Shown here piece by piece: positions 5,363 through 6,457 of a stretch of DNA of 6,457 bases. The number at the start of each line of letters is the position of its first letter. Positions within the stretch are counted from its first letter, which is position 1. The stretch spans positions 1 through 6,457 of the forward strand of contig WAPD01000119.1 in the NCBI GenBank assembly GCA_015520875.1, written 5' to 3'. Source of the stretch: Microcaldota archaeon (GTDB lineage: Archaea > Micrarchaeota > Micrarchaeia > Anstonellales > J096). The position numbers and the translations under genes are program-made. The notes beneath the pieces are model-generated. The model made no database searches. It saw nothing but the letters and a program-made list of their open reading frames with translations, and was not told the origin of the DNA.

Positions 5363-5980
5363 TCAGTTGTTATCTTTTATTGTGGGGTCGGCACCATGCT
5401 CTAACAATAATTCAACTGCTCCTTTGTTTCCATAAAGGGATGCCACATGCAGAGGTGTATTTCCTTCTTTGGTTTGCAAATTAGGATTAGCACCATATTC
5501 CAACAAGAGAGCGATCATAGGTGCCTCAGAAGTATCACCGGTAAGATTCCGAGAAGCCAAATGCAAGGGGCTATTACCTTTTGAATCTTGTAAATTAGGA
5601 TTTGCTCCATGTTCCAGAAGAAGTTTAGTGCCCCCTATATTTGAATAAAGAACAGCTATATGTAAAGGTGTGTTTCCATTGTTGTCTTTTATATTGGGAT
5701 TGGCACCATATTGTAAAAGCAATTCAACCATAGGCACTTCACTTGGCTCATTTGTTGGTTCCCATAAAGCCAGATGTAATGGAGTATATTCATCTTTGTT
5801 TTGGATATTTGGGTCTGCTCCATATTTTAATAAAACATCAGCAATATCTACTTTCCCCACTATAGGAGCGATAAGATGTAATGAGGTATTGCCTTTAATG
5901 GTTTGGGCATTTGGGTCAGCGCCTTTTTTCAAAAGCAGTTCCACAATCTCCTTATAACCATAAAATGCTGCTCTATGCAA
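5363..5980 (-). CDS. C-terminal fragment of the ankyrin-repeat protein
   Basis: This stretch is open for 205 residues from TTG 5980, and holds repeats two to seven with consensus elements such as GNTPLHIAVLY, LLLEHGANPNL and GNTPLHVASLYGN. TTG 5980 is probably an ordinary leucine codon of the intact gene (TSLHRAAF) and not a true start: no ribosome binding site or TATA box is seen in front of it. If it is translated alone the protein would be six ankyrin repeats with no N-terminal cap. It ends at TGA 5363-5365 in place of a conserved glycine. Confidence 0.6.
   Translation of the reverse strand: MHRAAFYGYKEIVELLLKKGADPNAQTIKGNTSLHLIAPIVGKVDIADVLLKYGADPNIQNKDEYTPLHLALWEPTNEPSEVPMVELLLQYGANPNIKDNNGNTPLHIAVLYSNIGGTKLLLEHGANPNLQDSKGNSPLHLASRNLTGDTSEAPMIALLLEYGANPNLQTKEGNTPLHVASLYGNKGAVELLLEHGADPTIKDNN
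5369..5794 (-). repeat. Tandem 213-base duplication of a two-ankyrin-repeat unit
   Basis: Unit A (5582-5794) and unit B (5369-5581) each encode 71 residues: a long 38-residue ankyrin repeat carrying a 5-residue insertion (…TNEPSEVPM… and …TGDTSEAPM…) followed by a normal 33-residue repeat (GNTPLHIAVLYSN and GNTPLHVASLYGN). The insertion sits at the same place in both. Equal length and the shared insertion indicate duplication of a repeat pair, now diverged. Confidence 0.75.
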
Positions 5981-6314
5981 AGGAAGTTAATCCCATTTTA
6001 GTTTTAGCATTTACATCCAATCCCTGGTTTATCAAAGCTTCTACCAATTCTTTATCTTTAAACAAAACAACCACATGCAAAAGGGTTTCTCCCTCAATGC
6101 TTTTAGTTAAATCTTCGGTTTTCAATGCCTTTTCTAACAAGTTTTTCCAAGTCCCATAATTGGGATTGTTGGAATATCCATTTAGTTCGGCAAGAGCCCT
6201 TTCCAATTTTTTAAAAATCATCTCTTTAGTTAAAGGTAATCTATCTTCTTTAACCTCCCCAAATTTCTTTCTCGCCTCTATAGAATTTCTTTCCAAATAT
6301 TTCCTTTTATTCAT
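5973..6314 (-). CDS. N-terminal fragment of the ankyrin-repeat protein
   Basis: The fragment has 113 residues from ATG 6314, which follows a TATA box by 26 bases. Residues 1-72 (MNKRKYLERNSIEARKK..., then EMIFKKLERALAELN) are charged, helical and unassigned. Residues 73-106 form the first ankyrin repeat (IEGETLLHVVVLFKDKELVE). The frame breaks inside repeat two at GLTSFA, stop TAG. If translated as it stands it would carry barely one repeat, too few for a stable ankyrin stack. Confidence 0.6.
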   Translation of the reverse strand: MNKRKYLERNSIEARKKFGEVKEDRLPLTKEMIFKKLERALAELNGYSNNPNYGTWKNLLEKALKTEDLTKSIEGETLLHVVVLFKDKELVEALINQGLDVNAKTKMGLTSFA

Positions 6315-6336
6315 GTTTAAATTGGGGAGGATTCTC

Positions 6337-6342
6337 TATAAA
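6337..6342 (-). promoter_or_regulatory. TATA box of the ankyrin gene
   Basis: TTTATA on the minus strand (6342 to 6337) is centred 26 bases before ATG 6314. The intervening bases contain CCTCCCC and no Shine-Dalgarno motif. This promoter would still be functional by sequence even though the gene is broken. Confidence 0.55.
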
Positions 6343-6368
6343 GTTAAGGAAGGTAACTTCGCTTAATC

Positions 6369-6377
6369 TTTAAAAAC
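6369..6377 (+). promoter_or_regulatory. TATA box of the tRNA gene
   Basis: TTTAAAAAC is centred about 27 bases before the first tRNA base at 6400. A second AT-rich stretch at 6382-6393 is too close to the start to be the TATA box. This promoter is back to back with that of the ankyrin gene. Confidence 0.5.
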
Positions 6378-6399
6378 CTTCTTTTTAATATAAAGAGTA

Positions 6400-6457
6400 G
6401 CCGAGGTAGCTCAGGAGGCTAGAGCGCCAGACTCATAAGATAGGAAGAATCCGGTGT
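6400..6457 (+). tRNA. tRNA with CAT anticodon (probably elongator tRNA-Met), 5' part
   Basis: The acceptor 5' strand is GCCGAGG (6400-6406), then T8-A9, and the D arm GCTC...GAGC (6409-6412 and 6422-6425) encloses AGGAGGCTA. The 5' anticodon strand CCAGA (6427-6431) leads into loop CTCATAA with anticodon CAT at 6434-6436. GCCGRGG with CAT resembles archaeal elongator tRNA-Met; tRNA-Ile2 (CAT, lysidine-like modified) is the alternative. The bases after the loop, GATAG, do not pair with CCAGA (TCTGG is expected). This suggests an intron after position 37, the standard archaeal site. The 3' half, including any exon 2, lies beyond the window edge. Confidence 0.8.

Larger units (their letters stand above)
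5312..6314 (-). pseudogene. Ankyrin-repeat protein gene, frameshifted and with a premature stop
   Basis: Restoring two changes gives one 333-residue protein. The first frame ends ...AKTKMGLTSFA-stop, while the next frame reads LHRAAFYGYKEIVELL. Removing one T from the TTT at 5979-5981 joins them as GLTSLHRAAFYGY, a perfect ankyrin repeat (G-x-T-x-LHxAA). The second change is at 5363-5365: TGA stands where every other repeat has the GGA/GGT glycine of N-G-N-T. Reading on gives NTVYDKKERIKKLLKS and then TAA (5312-5314), which looks like the normal C-terminal capping helix. Layout: about 72 helical residues without a named domain, seven repeats, then the cap. Ankyrin stacks bind other proteins; no effector domain is seen. 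A TATA box precedes ATG 6314. One lesion could be a sequencing error, but two favour decay, or two shortened functional pieces. Confidence 0.75.

Noticed and set aside
5363..5365. UGA recoded as glycine or another amino acid
   Set aside because: eL18, uS9, RpoN and the lysozyme-fold gene all end properly at TGA, and no other in-frame TGA is needed in the intact genes. A nonsense mutation is simpler.
5284..5957. Plus-strand reading frames at 5284-5484 and 5670-5957
   Set aside because: They lie opposite the ankyrin repeats, have repeat-driven periodic composition and no initiation signals.
5976..5986. Programmed +1 ribosomal frameshift in the ankyrin gene
   Set aside because: There is no recognisable slippery site next to a stop, no stimulatory motif, and a second disabling change exists further on. 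Mutation or error fits better.
5911..6366. Plus-strand reading frames opposite the N-terminal half of the ankyrin gene
   Set aside because: They are shadows of the ankyrin coding strand, with no homology I recognise, and the last one runs through the divergent promoters.
6400..6457. tRNA-Leu or tRNA-Ser with a long variable arm
   Set aside because: The D arm GCTC...GAGC and the CAT triplet with T at position 33 fit a class I tRNA. No reading places a Leu or Ser anticodon after a T33.
1..6457. CRISPR array, insertion sequence, integrase or attachment site
   Set aside because: No regularly spaced direct repeats, transposase-like frames or terminal inverted repeats were seen. The only long repeat is the coding ankyrin duplication.

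Overview
The window comes from an AT-rich archaeal genome. The evidence is a eukaryote/archaea-type ribosomal protein block (eL18, uL13, uS9, uS2) with the small RNA polymerase subunit RpoN inside it, archaeal TATA boxes placed 26-27 bases ahead of start sites, and Shine-Dalgarno motifs (GGTGA) used only inside operons. The lineage cannot be fixed from the sequence. Short proteins, tight packing and an accessory set of ankyrin, lysozyme-fold and metallopeptidase genes would fit a DPANN-type or other uncultivated archaeon, but this is inference.

Layout. Bases 1-1840 (+) are a conserved translation/transcription operon: the 3' end of eL18, then uL13, uS9, rpoN and uS2. Neighbouring stop codons and ribosome binding sites overlap, so translation is probably coupled. 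rpoK, which sits between rpoN and rps2 in many archaea, is absent here. Bases 1837-3431 (-) hold a two-gene unit: an ATP-citrate lyase ATP-grasp subunit (aclB type) followed by a Mut7-C family PIN-fold nuclease with a zinc ribbon. The Mut7-C gene meets uS2 tail to tail with a 4-base overlap. Its conserved N-terminal aspartate lies upstream of the first usable start codon.

Bases 3432-3538 form a divergent promoter region. To its right is a plus-strand protein with a C-terminal lysozyme/lytic-transglycosylase fold. It converges with a minus-strand HExxH metallopeptidase (4498-5280). Bases 5312-6314 (-) hold an ankyrin-repeat gene broken by a one-base frameshift and, probably, by a GGA-to-TGA stop at the C-terminal cap. 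An 85-base divergent promoter region then separates it from a plus-strand CAT-anticodon tRNA (probably tRNA-Met) that runs off the window and may contain an intron.

Functionally, the left third is housekeeping and the middle pairs citrate cleavage (acetyl-CoA supply) with a probable RNA nuclease. The right half looks accessory: candidate cell-wall or protein-degrading enzymes and a decaying protein-interaction protein. Five transcription units there share one promoter geometry, which implies leaderless mRNAs for the protein genes and helps choose their start codons.
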